Positions 16,890-25,918 of a stretch of DNA of 64,000 nucleotides are shown piece by piece. How positions within the stretch are numbered: position 1 is the first letter of the stretch; every line of letters starts with the position of its first letter. The DNA comes from Arthrobacter sp. Bi83 (GTDB lineage Bacteria > Actinomycetota > Actinomycetes > Actinomycetales > Micrococcaceae). Made by a program: the position numbers and the translations under genes. The notes under the pieces are model-generated. The model saw only the letters and a list, made by a program, of their open reading frames with translations. It made no database searches and was not told the DNA's origin. Location of the stretch: assembly GCF_918698095.1 (NCBI RefSeq), contig NZ_CAKKLY010000001.1, forward strand, positions 1 to 64,000, written 5' to 3'.

Positions 16890-17765
16890 ATGAAACCTGC
16901 ACAAAGACTCCGGGAACTGCTTGCGGACTCCAAAATGATCATCGCGCCGGGCGCCTACGATGCACTCTCGGCGAAGTTGATTGAGCAAGCCGGCTTCGAC
17001 GTCGTGCTCATCGCCGGGGGCACGTACTCCAACTTCCACTACGGGGTGCCGGATAACGGCTTCATCTCCCAGGGAGAACTTATCGAAGCCGGCAGGCGCA
17101 TCACGGCAGTCACCGATCTGCCGCTCATTCTCGACTTCGATGACGCAGGAGGATCGCCTCTTCAAGCATTCCGCGGCGTCCAGCTTGCCGAGCAAGCCGG
17201 CGTGGCGGCCCTGCTCGTCGAAGACATGGTGCCCGCGACGAAGCACTTTTGGACACCCAAAGACGGCGGTGAGCGCTGGAAACCGCAACTCAAGCTCCGC
17301 AGCGTCGAGGAGATGAGCGACATCATCCGTGCTTGCGTGGAAGCCCGGACGTCCCCGGACACGGTGATCGTGGCCCGCTCGGACGCCAGCCGCTTTGGCT
17401 TCGACAATCTCGCTGAACGCATGGCCGCCTATTCTGCCGCCGGCGCAGACATGCTCTATCCGTGCGGCTTCCCCCTTCTCGATCTGCCCAAACTCTCGGC
17501 AGTCGTCCCTGGCAAGTACGTCATGGTGACCGTGAAGAATCCCACCTTGGAGGAGCGTCAGGAACTCGAAGACGCCGGCGTGAAAATGCTGCTGGTCATC
17601 AACACAGTAAATGGGGCCGTGGCAGGCTTTCGCGAGAATCTGTCCCTCCTGGCGCGTGGTGAGTTGCTCGAGGGTGAAGCGGAAGGCGGCGCTTACCTAC
17701 CGATCATGGAAGCAATCGATGCGGCAGAGTGGGCCCGCCGGGCCCGCCACTTCGGTTATTCCTGA
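16890..17765 (+). CDS. Isocitrate lyase/PEP mutase superfamily protein
   Basis: A 291-residue alpha/beta barrel of the PEP mutase/isocitrate lyase superfamily, whose members break or make C-C, C-P or C-O bonds of 2-oxo or 2-hydroxy acids. Features: APGAYDALSAKLIEQAGFDV near the N-terminus, a metal-site segment LDFDDAGGSP, VEDMVPATKHFW and VIVARSDASRFG. The lyase Cys of the usual KKCGH loop is absent, so a lyase, hydrolase or decarboxylase role cannot be told from sequence. It is one of few plus-strand genes in this region, divergent from the crotonase, and ends in a clear terminator. Confidence 0.8.
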   Translation: MKPAQRLRELLADSKMIIAPGAYDALSAKLIEQAGFDVVLIAGGTYSNFHYGVPDNGFISQGELIEAGRRITAVTDLPLILDFDDAGGSPLQAFRGVQLAEQAGVAALLVEDMVPATKHFWTPKDGGERWKPQLKLRSVEEMSDIIRACVEARTSPDTVIVARSDASRFGFDNLAERMAAYSAAGADMLYPCGFPLLDLPKLSAVVPGKYVMVTVKNPTLEERQELEDAGVKMLLVINTVNGAVAGFRENLSLLARGELLEGEAEGGAYLPIMEAIDAAEWARRARHFGYS

Positions 17766-17781
17766 CGGACCTTCCAGGCGC

Positions 17782-17822
17782 AACCGTTCCTGGCCGGGCT
17801 TTGGTTCCTGCCAGGAACGGTT
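17782..17822 (+). terminator. Stem-loop terminator after the gene ending at 17765
   Basis: AACCGTTCCTGGC (17782-17794) pairs with GCCAGGAACGGTT (17810-17822), 13 bp with a 15-nt loop, followed by TTCG. Confidence 0.75.
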
Positions 17823-17891
17823 TCGTCGTTCACAGCGTTTCGCGTTGCGAACATCCAACGCCCTTGGTCAGGGCAGTTAAGCAAGAGCAGA

Positions 17892-17924
17892 AAGCGCCGA
17901 CGACATCTCAAGTCGTCGGCGCTT
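17892..17924 (-). terminator. Stem-loop terminator of the gene at 17934
   Basis: AAGCGCCGACGAC (17892-17904) pairs with GTCGTCGGCGCTT (17912-17924) around a 7-nt loop, just downstream of the minus-strand stop at 17934, followed on that strand by TCTGCTC. Confidence 0.75.
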
Positions 17925-17933
17925 CCGTTTGCG

Positions 17934-18749
17934 TCAGGCGGGCGTCTTGACGCCTGCAGCGAGTTCCGGTCCGGTGAGCGGAGTCGGATTCCAGCCTTCG
18001 CCCATGGCAACAAGACCCTCGGTCATCATTCCGTGGCTGACCGCGTCATTCATGGTCTTCTTGAGCTCGTTCACCATCAGCATCCGCGTGGAGCGCAGCG
18101 TCAGCGTAGGCTTCGCAGCCAGCATCCGTGCAAGTTCATATGCCCTGGTGACTACCTGATCCTTGGGCACCACTTCGTTCACGGCACCCCATTCGTAGGC
18201 CTGCTGTGCAGTGATCTCCTGGCCGGTGAGGTGGAAGTACCGGCCGCGGTTCAAACCTATGACCAGCGGCCAGATAATCTGCATCCCGTCGCCAGGAATG
18301 TTCCCCTGGGAGAAGTGTGCATGATCGGCGAATACAGCATCCTCGGAAGCGATGACGATGTCGCAAAGCAGCGCCTGCTCATTGTGATACCTTGCGGGAC
18401 CGTTCACTGCGGCGATCATCGGGACTTCGATGTCGAGGTGGCCCAGCACAAGGCGCTTGGCGTCGTGATGGAGTCCGAGCCAGATTTCGGGCGTGACCCA
18501 GTTCTTGTTGTCAATCGGGGCTTCCTTGTCGATGAAGGTGTCGCCCGCCCCGGTGATGATGACAACGCGGTTCCCCCGGTCCCTGCTGATGTCATCCCAG
18601 AGCGATGAAACGTTGTCATGGACTCCTACACCCCAGACGACGTCGCTGCCATCGGTGTGGAACGTGACAAGCAGAATGCCGTCTTCATCTCGTTCCAGTT
18701 TGATGTGCTGGTACTTGTCCTTGTAGTCATCAAACGTTATCCACGCCAT
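17934..18749 (-). CDS. Crotonase-family beta-diketone hydrolase resembling 6-oxocamphor hydrolase
   Basis: A 271-residue crotonase homolog. From memory it matches Rhodococcus 6-oxocamphor hydrolase closely: KYQHIKLERD, LLVTFHTDG, VPMIAAVNGP, HFSQGNIPGDG, GRYFHLTGQEI and YEWGAVNEV all align. That enzyme cleaves a C-C bond in a cyclic 1,3-diketone by a retro-Claisen reaction. The residues I expect for catalysis are present: His in NGPARYHNE, His in ADHAHF and Asp in IPGDG; the hydratase Glu pair is not. The ATG at 18749 has GGAG upstream; 18815 gives an unconserved extension. It has its own promoter and terminator. A plain enoyl-CoA hydratase is less likely. Confidence 0.8.
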   Translation of the reverse strand: MAWITFDDYKDKYQHIKLERDEDGILLVTFHTDGSDVVWGVGVHDNVSSLWDDISRDRGNRVVIITGAGDTFIDKEAPIDNKNWVTPEIWLGLHHDAKRLVLGHLDIEVPMIAAVNGPARYHNEQALLCDIVIASEDAVFADHAHFSQGNIPGDGMQIIWPLVIGLNRGRYFHLTGQEITAQQAYEWGAVNEVVPKDQVVTRAYELARMLAAKPTLTLRSTRMLMVNELKKTMNDAVSHGMMTEGLVAMGEGWNPTPLTGPELAAGVKTPA

Positions 18750-18839
18750 CGTGAATCTCCTTATTTCTGTGATTGAGCAATGAGTTGCGGCTACATCACG
18801 ACTTTGTCCGGCCACTGGCCGTACTCTCGTAATATGAAC

Positions 18840-18876
18840 CTTATATACAAATGACGCAAGTTCTCAATAGTTGAGA
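18840..18876 (-). promoter_or_regulatory. Promoter with overlapping palindromic operator
   Basis: On the minus strand TTGAGA (18862-18867) and TATAAG (18840-18845) are separated by 16 bp, a good -35/-10 pair for the gene at 17934. The -35 is one arm of the perfect palindrome TCTCAA-TAG-TTGAGA (18862-18876), suggesting repression by an unidentified regulator. None of the module A-F elements is here. Confidence 0.6.
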
Positions 18877-18958
18877 TCCAAAAATAGCGCCGGGAATAGC
18901 GATGTGTTCGGACCCTGTCATCTACCTCCCGGCGGGGGCAGGTCGAGTTCCACCGGAA

Positions 18959-20581
18959 TCATGGAGCTGGGGTCCGGCCGGCGTAAGCAAGGAGGGCGCG
19001 GTCCACGGCGCGGGGGTCGCTGCCGTCCAGGCGGGCAAGCACGTGGCCGTCGGGCCGCACAAGGATGGCTTCGTCCCCGCTAACGCCATAAGCAGCCGCC
19101 CATTCAGCCTCGGCAGCAACGAAGTCCCCCAAGTGCCCGAACGTCACCAAGCTGTATGGAATGCCGTGGATCCCTGCACGCCGCGCTGCCTCCCGTGCAG
19201 GCTCCGAACCGGAGCGCGCAAGGATAGTCAGTTCACGTCCGAACAAGTCAAGCGTTGAGACAGTGCCCTCAGCATTGATCCAAACATGTGGTGCGCGTTC
19301 ACCCACGGCGGCAGTCGGGGTGAAGGTTCCCACGGGCCAGCCGGCATCCGGCGATGTGGCTCCGGCAACTGCTCCATGGTCGTAGCGGAATCCGATGTCC
19401 AGGCCGGGGTGCACAAAGTTTTCCGGACGGAAGGAGCGCGGGCCTTCATCGGCGTTGCCCACAATGGACCGGAAGTTGCGGACGGCTTCGGCCATGTTGA
19501 ACACCGCGACGGGCCGCCGCTCCACTTCGTAGGTATCCAGTAGGGCAGGATCCGCCCAGCCTTTGAGGACGGCCGCTAGCTTCCAGGCGACGTTGTGGAC
19601 GTCCTGAATGCCGGTGTTCTGGTTGAACCCGCCGTAAGGAGGCATGACGTGCACCGCGTCTCCGGCGAGCAGGACCCGGCCGGACTGGTAGCGGTCGGCC
19701 ACCCACGCGCCCACGGTCCAGGTCCGGGCGTCCATCAACTCCACCGACTCGTCGGGGTCCCCGATCGCGTCCCGTATCTGGGTCGTCCAGTCGATGTCCT
19801 CGAAAGGCATCCTGTCCATGACCAGCGGTCGGCCCAGCATCGCCACCCGGTCGGTCGCATCAACAGGAGCGATCACGACAGCCCCAATCGTGTCCGGATT
19901 ATCAAGATAGATAAAGCTCGACGGATCGCCAGTGCGGCGTTGGATAACAGGCGAACGGAACAGCACGCTCACCGCCGTCTGCAGGTCCTGATCGCCCGTG
20001 GTCCCGATCCCCAAGTCAGTGCGTACCTGGCTCGCGGCGCCATCGGCCGCGATCACATACTTCGCGGCGACGTCCTCCGGGCCACTGTCACTGGTTACCG
20101 ACACGAGGACTTCTGACCCTGTGTCGTTTACCGTCGACACCGTCTTGCCAAACTCGATGCTGACGCTGGCCTGGGCCTGCGCCGCGTCAACGAGGATGGG
20201 TTCGAGCACGTCCTGGGAGCACAGCACCACGTCCAGGGTCTCCGGACCGAGGGTGGTGTCCACGGGTCCATTCGCAGTCCCGTTGCTGGTGACCACTGAA
20301 CGCCACGGCGATACGGCATCGCTTCCCAGCAGGCGGCGTGGTCCGCCGGGAAGCGCGGCTGCCCGCACTTCGTCAGCGAGGCCGAGTTCGCGAAACACCT
20401 CCATGGTGCGGCAACTGACCGCCCGGGACCTGGGGTGGCGCGACCGCTCGGTCCGCCGCTCTACCACGAGCGTGTCGACGCCAAACCGTCCCAGGAGGAT
20501 CGCCGCCGAAAGCCCGACCGGACCGGCTCCGATAATCACGACATCGACACTGCGCCTGGCGGGTCCGTTCGGCTCGTTCAC
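18959..20581 (-). CDS. FAD-dependent aromatic-ring-hydroxylase-type monooxygenase
   Basis: A 540-residue single-component FAD monooxygenase of the PHBH/MhpA type. FAD loop VVIIGAGPVGLSAAILLGRF near the N-terminus, the DG motif in IAADGAASQVRTDLGIG, and the GD motif in LLAGDAVHVMPPYGGFNQN are in order, followed by a thioredoxin-like C-terminal domain. I chose GTG 20581: AGGAG stands just upstream and the codon overlaps the stop of the preceding SDR (GTGA). It hydroxylates a ring or enol using NAD(P)H and O2; the substrate is unknown. Last gene of the long unit starting at module E. Confidence 0.85.
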   Translation of the reverse strand: MNEPNGPARRSVDVVIIGAGPVGLSAAILLGRFGVDTLVVERRTERSRHPRSRAVSCRTMEVFRELGLADEVRAAALPGGPRRLLGSDAVSPWRSVVTSNGTANGPVDTTLGPETLDVVLCSQDVLEPILVDAAQAQASVSIEFGKTVSTVNDTGSEVLVSVTSDSGPEDVAAKYVIAADGAASQVRTDLGIGTTGDQDLQTAVSVLFRSPVIQRRTGDPSSFIYLDNPDTIGAVVIAPVDATDRVAMLGRPLVMDRMPFEDIDWTTQIRDAIGDPDESVELMDARTWTVGAWVADRYQSGRVLLAGDAVHVMPPYGGFNQNTGIQDVHNVAWKLAAVLKGWADPALLDTYEVERRPVAVFNMAEAVRNFRSIVGNADEGPRSFRPENFVHPGLDIGFRYDHGAVAGATSPDAGWPVGTFTPTAAVGERAPHVWINAEGTVSTLDLFGRELTILARSGSEPAREAARRAGIHGIPYSLVTFGHLGDFVAAEAEWAAAYGVSGDEAILVRPDGHVLARLDGSDPRAVDRALLAYAGRTPAP

Positions 20582-21498
20582 TGGCTCACTCCTGCAAACT
20601 CCGTCAGCTCGGGCTCCGTGATGCGGGAGTCCATGTACGTCAGTTGGCCGCACGGCTGCATCCTGGCGCGCAGCACGTCATCGAACGCGGCGCTGACATC
20701 AAGGGCCGTCCATGTCTCGCGGGTGAGGGCGGAGTCGACAATGGCTGGGTGAGACAGCAGCATCAGGTCATGCCCGTTCGCAAAGCGGACCACCTGGCCG
20801 TTTACTCCCTTGCTGAGGTCGGACAGGAGATACAACACCACTGGAGCGTTAGTGGAAGGCGGCGGCGCGACGGGGTTGCCGCCGAAGAACTTCGTGTACG
20901 CCTCGGTCCCTGCCGTCATCATCGGTGTGTCGGCGTGGGGCGCCATGGCGTTGACCCGGATGTCTCCACCTTCGGCGCCGAACTCGGTTGCCCAGGCGAA
21001 GGTCAAGGAGGCGATCGCCGCCTTGGCTGCAGCATAGGCGCTCATCATCCGAAGGCCCGCAACCGCGCCCGAGGTCACGTTGACGATCGATCCCCGTCCC
21101 TCCATGGCCGCGAGGCCGTGAACTGACATGAAGTAGGTGCCACAGACGTTGATGTCGACGTGGCGGCGAATATGCTCCTGGGTCTCCTGCCCGGCAGTCA
21201 CCGTCTCCAGGTACCCGGCATTGTTGACCAGGCCGTCCAGCTTCCCGAAGCGTTCCACGGCAGCAGCGACCAGCTGCTGGCAACTGTCCCAATCGGTGAC
21301 GTCCGCCGCGACGGCTAATGCTTCGCCGCCCTCGCGGTTGATTGACTCGGCCACTGCCTCAGCGCTTTCGGCATTGATGTCGGAGACGACCACGCGGGCG
21401 CCTTCCGCTGCGGCCGCGCGTGCATACGCCTCGCCGAGGCCGCGGCCGGCACCGGTGATGAGGACGTGCTTCCCAGCGAGGATTTGATCGCTAGTCAT
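20578..21498 (-). CDS. Short-chain dehydrogenase/reductase
   Basis: A 306-residue SDR. TGAGRGLG, LVNNAGYLE and SAYAAAKAA are the coenzyme, NNAG and YxxxK motifs; VVSDINAES suggests NAD use. About 50 residues longer than a classical SDR at the C-terminus (from SHPAIVDSALTRETWT), like the 17beta-HSD4-type group. ATG 21498 was chosen at the conserved start MTSDQILAGKHVLITG; it overlaps the SnoaL-like gene by 8 bases and the next gene by 4, so translation is coupled on both sides. Confidence 0.85.
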   Translation of the reverse strand: MTSDQILAGKHVLITGAGRGLGEAYARAAAAEGARVVVSDINAESAEAVAESINREGGEALAVAADVTDWDSCQQLVAAAVERFGKLDGLVNNAGYLETVTAGQETQEHIRRHVDINVCGTYFMSVHGLAAMEGRGSIVNVTSGAVAGLRMMSAYAAAKAAIASLTFAWATEFGAEGGDIRVNAMAPHADTPMMTAGTEAYTKFFGGNPVAPPPSTNAPVVLYLLSDLSKGVNGQVVRFANGHDLMLLSHPAIVDSALTRETWTALDVSAAFDDVLRARMQPCGQLTYMDSRITEPELTEFAGVSQ

Positions 21499-22120
21499 GG
21501 AGATGCTCCTTTGCATTCGTAGTCTGGACCGGGGATGCTTTTCCCCAATCCGTGGCATAGCTCGGATCGCGCGGATAGCGGTCACCGAAGTTGGACGTGG
21601 GCGGGATGCCGAACAGCTCGGCGACGTCCGCTTCCGGGGCGAGTCGCTGCGCCCCGTCCCAGACGCAAGTCCTCGCGAGCACCTTCCACTCCCCCTCGCG
21701 CCGCTCGCACAGATCCCGGTAACGGCCAAACAGCAGGTCGGTAGGGCCGCCGTCGGCCGGCAGGGCCAAGTAGATAAAGGCCGTTTCACGCTTGGCCTGG
21801 TTGCCGTTCAGTTCAATGAGCATGTTGGTGACGTAGTGGCTGGCCTTGTGGGAGGACTCCCGCCGCATGGAATACACCCAGTCGCAGAAGTCATGGGACG
21901 GGCCCACGAACATGCCATGATCCTCAGTCGCATCAGGCCAGTAGGTGGACTTCATCAGGTCAAGGTCCTTGCGGTCCATGCCCCGGCAATAGCGGATCAT
22001 GTTCTCGTTCAAATCCTGCTTGGCAACGAGGACCCGCAGTTGCTCCAGTTCGCCGGCCCAGTCCGCGGGGTTGCCGGTGTTCGTCGGAGCCTCCTTCATG
22101 GGTTCAAATACTCCAGTCAT
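21491..22120 (-). CDS. SnoaL-like (NTF2-fold) protein
   Basis: A 209-residue paralog of the protein at 1700, with LMKSTYWPDATEDHGMFVG, SHYVTNMLIELNGNQAKRET and GRYRDLCERREGEWKVLART. Members act as cyclases, isomerases or dehydratases, or as small subunits of oxygenases. Its presence both in the big operon and behind module A ties the two units to one pathway. It lies 3 nt after the thiolase stop. Confidence 0.78.
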   Translation of the reverse strand: MTGVFEPMKEAPTNTGNPADWAGELEQLRVLVAKQDLNENMIRYCRGMDRKDLDLMKSTYWPDATEDHGMFVGPSHDFCDWVYSMRRESSHKASHYVTNMLIELNGNQAKRETAFIYLALPADGGPTDLLFGRYRDLCERREGEWKVLARTCVWDGAQRLAPEADVAELFGIPPTSNFGDRYPRDPSYATDWGKASPVQTTNAKEHLHD

Positions 22121-22123
22121 CTA

Positions 22124-23314
22124 TCAGCTCAGGGACAGGAGCAGTGCCTCGCCCTGCCCGCCTCCACCACAGAGCGCCACCGCGGCCTTGCCCCTTCCGC
22201 GGCGCTGGAGTTCGTACACAGCCGAGACGACAACGCGTGCCCCGGAGGCACCGATGGGGTGTCCGAGAGCGATGGCACCGCCGTTGACGTTGACCCTGTC
22301 CATCCCGATTCCAAGCTGCGCCGCCGAGTGGAGCGCCACGGAGGCGAACGCTTCATTGATCTCCACGAAGTCCAGCTCCTCCACGGTCCAACCTGCGACT
22401 CCGAGGGCCTTCGTAATGGCCTGGGCTGGTTTGTCCGGCAGTGATGTGTCCGGGCCTGCGATCTGTCCATGCGCCCCAAGTACCGCCACGACGTCTAAAC
22501 CGCGGGCTTCCGCATAGCCGCGCGTGGTCAGGACGATGGCGGCAGCGCCATCAGTGAGCGGCGAGGCGTTGCCTGCCGTCACGGTACCCGCGGGGGAAAA
22601 CGCCGGCCGGAGCTTGCTGAGGGACTCCTCATTGCTGTCCGGCCGAACACCTTCGTCGCTGCCTGCCAGTTCAGGCGCTCCCCGACGACGCGGCACCTTG
22701 ACCGGAACTATTTCCGTATCGAAGTACCCTGCGTCCTGGGCTGCTGCTGCCCGCCGGTGGGAGTCTGCAGCGGCCTTGTCCTGCTCGGCCCGCCCGATGC
22801 CGAGTAAGTCATTGGCACGATCAGTGTTGAGGCCCATTGACTCGTGGTCGAAGGCATCTGTGAGTCCGTCGCGGGCAAGGGCGTCCGTCAGCACAGCGTC
22901 CCCGTACAAGTGCCCGGCGCGTGAACCGGGAAGCAGATGCGGGGCATTGCTCATTGATTCCTGTCCGCCGGCGATGATCACTTCCGCTTCTCCAAGCTGG
23001 AGCAGCCGGCTGGCTTCGATGATCGCGCTCAGCCCGGACAGGCACACCTTATTAACGGTGACAGCGTGGGCAGCGAGCGGTATCCCCCCGGCTACTGCTG
23101 CCTGCCGTGCAGGGTTCTGGCCAGCCCCTGCCTGGATCACCTGGCCCATGACAACGCAGTCAACAACATCAGCACTGATGCCTGCCCTGTCCAGTGCCGC
23201 AGCGATTGCAATGCCGCCCAGTTCGACGGCGGAAACCGTGGCGAGCTGGCCCATCAACCTGCCCTGGGGAGTCCGGGCAGCTCCCACGATGACTACATCT
23301 TCCTTACGGTTCAC
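22124..23314 (-). CDS. Acetyl-CoA acetyltransferase (thiolase)
   Basis: A 396-residue thiolase, expected to split a 3-oxoacyl-CoA with CoA. Nucleophile Cys 91 in VTVNKVCLSGL, His in GGAIALGHPIGASGAR and the second Cys in AVALCGGGGQGEAL are all present. NKVCLSG in place of the usual NKVCxSG with Ala or Gly is a minor variation. Normal length. It sits in the middle of the module E operon and supplies its terminal degradative step. Confidence 0.9.
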   Translation of the reverse strand: MNRKEDVVIVGAARTPQGRLMGQLATVSAVELGGIAIAAALDRAGISADVVDCVVMGQVIQAGAGQNPARQAAVAGGIPLAAHAVTVNKVCLSGLSAIIEASRLLQLGEAEVIIAGGQESMSNAPHLLPGSRAGHLYGDAVLTDALARDGLTDAFDHESMGLNTDRANDLLGIGRAEQDKAAADSHRRAAAAQDAGYFDTEIVPVKVPRRRGAPELAGSDEGVRPDSNEESLSKLRPAFSPAGTVTAGNASPLTDGAAAIVLTTRGYAEARGLDVVAVLGAHGQIAGPDTSLPDKPAQAITKALGVAGWTVEELDFVEINEAFASVALHSAAQLGIGMDRVNVNGGAIALGHPIGASGARVVVSAVYELQRRGRGKAAVALCGGGGQGEALLLSLS

Positions 23315-23356
23315 TTCTGCTCCTTGGCCTGCGGCCGACGGTGAATTGTCACGGGT

Positions 23357-24100
23357 TCAGCTGTAGATGGCCCGATGAAGCCGGACAAGGTAGTCGGCGG
23401 TGACTTCCGAATAGTCCGGGAACCGTTCTGTGATGGCGGCAAGCGCGATGTCCCGTCGCTGCGGGAGCCGGGCCTTATCAGCGGCAGCAAGGGCCCCGGG
23501 CAACTCCTGGCGCGTAAAGTCGGTGCAATAGCCGGGCGCTCCGGGCTGCTGGCGCCAGGAGTCCGCCACGGAACCGGCGTCGACCGCGTCAAACCCGGTC
23601 TCCTCGACGAGGGCCATTGCTACCGCCTTGTCGCGATCGCGATCCGCGGCCACAGGGATGGCAATCCGGTCGGGATCCCCATCTTTTCTTCCATAGGCCT
23701 CGAAGGACTCGGCCGTGATGGCGTTCCAGGCCTTCGCAATCGGGCGCCCGAGCTGCTCGGTAATCCAGACACTTTCGACCTGCCCGTCTTCCAGGGCTTC
23801 CACCCGCCCATCACGCTGGGGGTAGTAGTTGGACGTATCGATGATGACGGCGTTGGCCGGGAGTTCGGTGATAAGGGTTTTGACCTCGGGCATCCGGCTG
23901 AGCGGCATGGACGTGATGAGGACATCGACGTCCCTGACAGCGCTGCTTGCCTCTACTGGTCGGGCTCCCGCTGCCACAATGTCGGAACTGATGGTTTCGG
24001 GGCCGCGGGAATTCGCAACCTTAACATCATGGCCTGCCCCGCTCAGTTTGCGGGCGAGTGTCGCGCCTATCGAACCTGCTCCTAGAATGCCAATCTTCAT
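23357..24100 (-). CDS. NADPH-dependent F420-reductase-like oxidoreductase
   Basis: A 247-residue Rossmann protein: MKIGILGAGSIGATLARKLS, then NSRGPETI, DTSNYYPQRDG, the KAWNAI segment and a tryptophan-containing SWRQQPGAPGYCTDF. It is closer to the gene at 46207 than to that at 2478. The family reduces or oxidises with NADP; the partner substrate is unknown. Here the gene is embedded in the pathway operon between a thiolase and an SDR, so it is likely to act on a pathway intermediate. Confidence 0.8.
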   Translation of the reverse strand: MKIGILGAGSIGATLARKLSGAGHDVKVANSRGPETISSDIVAAGARPVEASSAVRDVDVLITSMPLSRMPEVKTLITELPANAVIIDTSNYYPQRDGRVEALEDGQVESVWITEQLGRPIAKAWNAITAESFEAYGRKDGDPDRIAIPVAADRDRDKAVAMALVEETGFDAVDAGSVADSWRQQPGAPGYCTDFTRQELPGALAAADKARLPQRRDIALAAITERFPDYSEVTADYLVRLHRAIYS

Positions 24101-24176
24101 GAGAATCCTTGTTTTGAGTTGAGAGCCAATGTTGGCCGTGACTTTGCCGCTGAGGGACGGTTATGCAGCGTCGCCG

Positions 24177-25100
24177 TCACCTCGACACATCTGCTGCGTC
24201 GGCTGGGAGCACCGCGTCCAGTTCGGGCGCCAAGTACACCATCTGGTCGCGGAACGACTCACTCGCGTTGCGGAATGCCCGCAGCTCGCCGTCCTTCATG
24301 AGCGCCTCCCCGCTGTAGGCCCAACTCTCGGGCGTGGGGGCTTCGACCTTCATACGCGGCATGCCGGCAATCGCCACGCGACCGGCTGCGACTCCGGCGA
24401 TCTCGAACGTTTCTCCGAAAACTGTCGTGTCCTGGTGTGCTAGCCACGTGACGAAAGCAGACACCGAGCTCGCCGGAACATTCGTGCGCATGGCGTCCTT
24501 GACGACGGGATTGGGGAAGGCGTCCTCCGTCATCGGTGTCAAGGCAACCGGCATCAGGGTCGTGACTTGAACTCCGACCTCGCGGGCCTCTGCCGCGAGG
24601 GTGATACCAAGACCCCAGATCGCGGCCTTGGCAGCGTTGTAAGCCGAGTCCGTCGGCACACCCATGACACCGTTCGACGAGATGTTGATAAGCCGGCCAC
24701 TGCCTGAGGCAATGAGGTGCGGCATGGCTGCGCGCGAGACTCCGACGACGCCTTTGACGGCCACGTCGAAGATGCGCCACCACGTATCGGCTTCCATCTC
24801 CCAGAAGCGGCCGAACGCATTAATTCCGGCGTTGTTCACCACGATGTCGAGCTGCCCATAGGAGTCGAGTGCGGTCTGGACGATGTCAGGCGCCTCGGTG
24901 ACGACGTTATGGCTGTCCACCACTGCGGTGCCGCCTGCGTTGGCTATTTCGGCCACAGCTTCGGCCGCGTTCGCCGCGTTGACGTCGTTGACGACCACCC
25001 GGGCCCCGCGGGAGGCAAGCATCTTTGCGTGCTCGCGGCCCATTCCCTGTCCTGCGCCCGTGACGATTGCCACCCGGCCCTTGAAATCAAGATTAGTCAT
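24177..25100 (-). CDS. Short-chain dehydrogenase/reductase
   Basis: A 307-residue SDR with TGAGQGMG, VVNNAGINAFG and SAYNAAKAA, and a long C-terminal part with PTPESWAYSGEALMKDGEL. NDVNAAN after the second strand suggests NAD. Within the long operon; substrate not evident. Confidence 0.83.
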   Translation of the reverse strand: MTNLDFKGRVAIVTGAGQGMGREHAKMLASRGARVVVNDVNAANAAEAVAEIANAGGTAVVDSHNVVTEAPDIVQTALDSYGQLDIVVNNAGINAFGRFWEMEADTWWRIFDVAVKGVVGVSRAAMPHLIASGSGRLINISSNGVMGVPTDSAYNAAKAAIWGLGITLAAEAREVGVQVTTLMPVALTPMTEDAFPNPVVKDAMRTNVPASSVSAFVTWLAHQDTTVFGETFEIAGVAAGRVAIAGMPRMKVEAPTPESWAYSGEALMKDGELRAFRNASESFRDQMVYLAPELDAVLPADAADVSR

Positions 25101-25142
25101 TTTTCAGTTGCTCCATTTCTTTGAACCGGATGGCAGTGCCAC

Positions 25143-25901
25143 TTACTTTCCGGCCAGCCAGCCGCCGTCGACCGCCAGGGAGATTCCGGTAACCATGCGG
25201 GCCTGGTCAGAGCAGAGCCACACAACGGCATCTGCCTGATCCTCGGGTTCGGCCAGCCCGCGCATCGGAATCGCCGACAGAATCCTTTCCCGGAATTCGG
25301 GCGGGTTCTGCTCGAAAGCGTTCTTCATCATGGGACTTGTCGTCGATCCGGGTGTGAGGGCGTTGATCCGGATGCCCAGGGGGCCGTAGTCCATCGCCGC
25401 GTTCCTCGTGATCCCGACAACGCCGAACTTCGAGGCGGTATACGGGGCGTTGTTGGCGATTCCGACGAGGCCCGCAGCAGAAGCAGTGTTGACGATCGCA
25501 CCGCCTCCGGTCTTCAGCATCGCGTTGACTTCGTGCTTCAGGCAGTAGAAGGTGCTGTACAGGTTCACCTTCATGACCCGGTCCCAGGTCGCGCTGTCGG
25601 TCTCCCCAATTGGTGCGAAGACGCCGTTCATCCCGGCATTGTTGAAAGCGAAGTCCAGCTGCCCGAAGTTCGACACCGTCGCATCGACAAGGGCCTTGAC
25701 CTGCTCCTCGTCGCTGACATCGCACTGGAAGAAGACAGCCTTCCCACCGGATGCTTCGATGATCTCCACCGTTTCGCGCCCGGCTGCCTCATCAATATCG
25801 GACACCACTACGCGCGCGCCGTTCTTTGCGAACGCCAGGGCACCAGCCCGGCCAATGCCCGAGCCCGCGCCGGTGACGAGTCCGGCTTTATCCTTCATCA
25901 T
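25143..25901 (-). CDS. Short-chain dehydrogenase/reductase
   Basis: A 252-residue classical SDR: TGAGSGIG, FNNAGMNGVF, YTASK and a C-terminal VTGISLAVDGGWLAGK. Two starts are possible. ATG 25919 overlaps the previous stop (TAATGA) but ATG 25901 has GAGGAG at the right distance and gives the standard SDR length, so I prefer it. VVSDIDEAA points to NAD. Third SDR of the operon. Confidence 0.83.
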   Translation of the reverse strand: MMKDKAGLVTGAGSGIGRAGALAFAKNGARVVVSDIDEAAGRETVEIIEASGGKAVFFQCDVSDEEQVKALVDATVSNFGQLDFAFNNAGMNGVFAPIGETDSATWDRVMKVNLYSTFYCLKHEVNAMLKTGGGAIVNTASAAGLVGIANNAPYTASKFGVVGITRNAAMDYGPLGIRINALTPGSTTSPMMKNAFEQNPPEFRERILSAIPMRGLAEPEDQADAVVWLCSDQARMVTGISLAVDGGWLAGK

Positions 25902-25918
25902 CAGTTTCTCCTCATTCA

